Shown piece after piece: positions 62,573 through 64,000 of a DNA stretch of 64,000 bases. The translations under genes were made by a program, and so were the position numbers. The stretch spans positions 1,174,098 to 1,238,097 of the forward strand of contig VXAZ01002362.1 in the NCBI GenBank assembly GCA_013399875.1. Direction: 5' to 3'. This DNA is from Gymnorhina tibicen (Eukaryota > Chordata > Aves > Passeriformes > Artamidae). A model generated the notes under the pieces. The model was not told the origin of the DNA. It saw only the letters and a list, made by a program, of their open reading frames with translations, and searched no databases. Position 1 is the first letter of the stretch. The number at the start of each line of letters is the position of its first letter.

Positions 62573-64000
62573 TGTAGGACCAGATGGTACAAAGCCAGGA
62601 CCTGCATCAGCACATCCAGCAGATTTCTGAGCATTTAAATTGACTGATGATCAGAGCAGTGACACTGACATTTAGGACTACTATAGATCTAGACTTCAAC
62701 AAGAGGTACAACATTGCAGATTTCAGCCACCACGGGTCACAAATTGATGCCATCACATGCCCTGAATGTCCAGGGATGTGTTGGACCAGGCAGCACACAG
62801 GTAGATGGGATCACCACCAAACCTGGCCGCAGACTCGCCACCTCTGCGGGTGAGAAAGAGAAAAGGTTTTTTATAGAGTGATAATGAGCAGCCAAACCTC
62901 AAAAACTGGGAGGTTCCCACAGCAAACCAGCAAATGCTTGTTATAGACATGAGGCTAATCGCTGGGAAGGATTAATTCAGCATCTCTTCAAAAGAGCAAC
63001 ACTCTGGGCTCAAATGCGACCCTTCATTCACAAGATGACTCGTGAGGCTCGACTAAGGCAAGTCACCCACTGAGCCACAGTGTGGAGAAGACCCATCAGC
63101 GTTAATCCAGTTGGGAATAACGAGCCTTCTGTGCAGCTCTTCTCCTCACAGGCAGTGCTGGGATGCGGGGGGAGCAGGCAGCTGCCTGCAGCCCTGCCTG
63201 CCAGGGGTTAACCGCCCACGGAGGAGCCTCCGGCGCACGCTCACGTCATGGAAATACTGGAGTAACCACAATTTTCTCTATTGCTTTTTGGCTACAGTTT
63301 TTTCAACATTTCTACACTTCCAGCCCAGATCTCTGCTACCTGTTTTCCAGCGAGGTAACTGGTACTGACAGCAGCTCCATTGAGCAACTGGGGATTTTGT
63401 TTTTAAATACAGGTTACTGTTATACTTTCTACTTCCAATGCTACCAACACTGAAATAGAAAAAAAAATCGTGAGTAACAATACCACCAAAAAAAAGTTAT
63501 CAGATGCAGAATGATAAACAAAGGTGGGCTGTGGATTGGTGCTTTCTGGGTTTTCTGGGTATTAATATTGCACTGGGTTGGACTGAACCCCCAGACAGCT
63601 CTGTCCTGCTGCCACCCACCCATCCAGAGTGGCCACAGGCCCCTTCTCCTTCATCCATCCCTTCCACCCATCCCAGTGCCCTCAGCATCAGCTGTTTTTC
63701 CTGCCCAAGGTGCTCCAACTGAGCAGAAGGGGCTGCCTGCATTGCCTTCACCCCATCTGAGATGCCATGGGAGGTCATTCATGTGTGCTATGTGAGAACC
63801 AGGAGAAGGGGAGGGGAAAAAAGGGAGCTGAAAAGGGAAAAAAGGAAGAAAATATAGAAAAGCAAGCAGAAAACCCCAACACTCTCCTGATAATCACAAC
63901 CTGCCCCAGTATTTCCATCTTGTAACTGAGACCATGAGTGCCAGCAGTGCCAGAAAACATCAGCCTGGCAGCTCAGCTCCTGGTCCACATCCCAGTCCCA

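Larger units (their letters stand above)
51482..64000 (-). other. ATP2A3: ATP2A3 intron 1 (continues past the window)
   Basis: At least 12.5 kb. I looked on the minus strand for the conserved first exon (start MEAAH-like, end RYGPN-like with phase-1 donor) and found none, so exon 1 and the promoter are probably beyond 64000. Holds CR1 copies, a CpG-enriched block and a degenerate minisatellite. Confidence 0.75.

Noticed and set aside
63150..63250. GC-richer stretch near the right edge considered as ATP2A3 exon 1
   Set aside because: No frame gives a SERCA N-terminus ending in a RYGPN-like motif with a phase-1 donor.

Overview
This window is vertebrate nuclear DNA, most likely from a bird. 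The evidence is multi-exon genes with GT-AG introns, several CR1 LINE 3' ends (the dominant interspersed repeat of bird and other sauropsid genomes), and no sign of bacterial operons or mammalian-type SINEs. Two genes can be built exon by exon, both on the minus strand and head to tail. P2RX1 (ATP-gated P2X1 channel) is complete: 12 coding exons at 1963-12803, 390 aa. ATP2A3 (SERCA3 calcium pump) lacks only its first coding exon: exons 2-21 lie at 22971-51481 and encode residues 40-999 if exon 1 has the usual 118 coding bases. The same two genes are neighbours on human 17p13, which supports orthology.

Layout, left to right. 1-1125: flank downstream of P2RX1. About 1130-12965: P2RX1, with its 3' UTR at the low-coordinate end and a 3.3 kb intron 1 that holds an ETS/IRF-GATA motif cluster. 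About 13.0-18.18 kb: intergenic, with one CR1 end, a GATA motif and a 25-bp palindrome, but no recognisable gene. About 18.18-22.97 kb: probable long ATP2A3 3' UTR. 22.97-51.48 kb: ATP2A3 exons 21 to 2. 51.48-64.0 kb: ATP2A3 intron 1, containing CR1 copies, a CpG-enriched block and a degenerate minisatellite. Exon 1 and the promoter lie beyond the right edge.

Every splice phase closes. ATP2A3 sums to exactly 999 residues, the length of human SERCA3a. P2RX1 keeps all ten ectodomain cysteines and the ATP-binding residues. Functionally, P2X1 admits calcium and sodium when extracellular ATP binds, and SERCA3 returns cytosolic calcium to the ER. Both are known from platelets and other blood cells, so this is a calcium-signalling gene pair. 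I found no evidence of a novel multi-gene system, mobile gene cassette, CRISPR array or virus. The most interesting signals are regulatory or isoform-level: the intronic ETS/IRF-GATA cluster, a possible alternative ATP2A3 terminal exon, a strong splice donor just after the P2RX1 stop codon, and several non-coding blocks that may be conserved.
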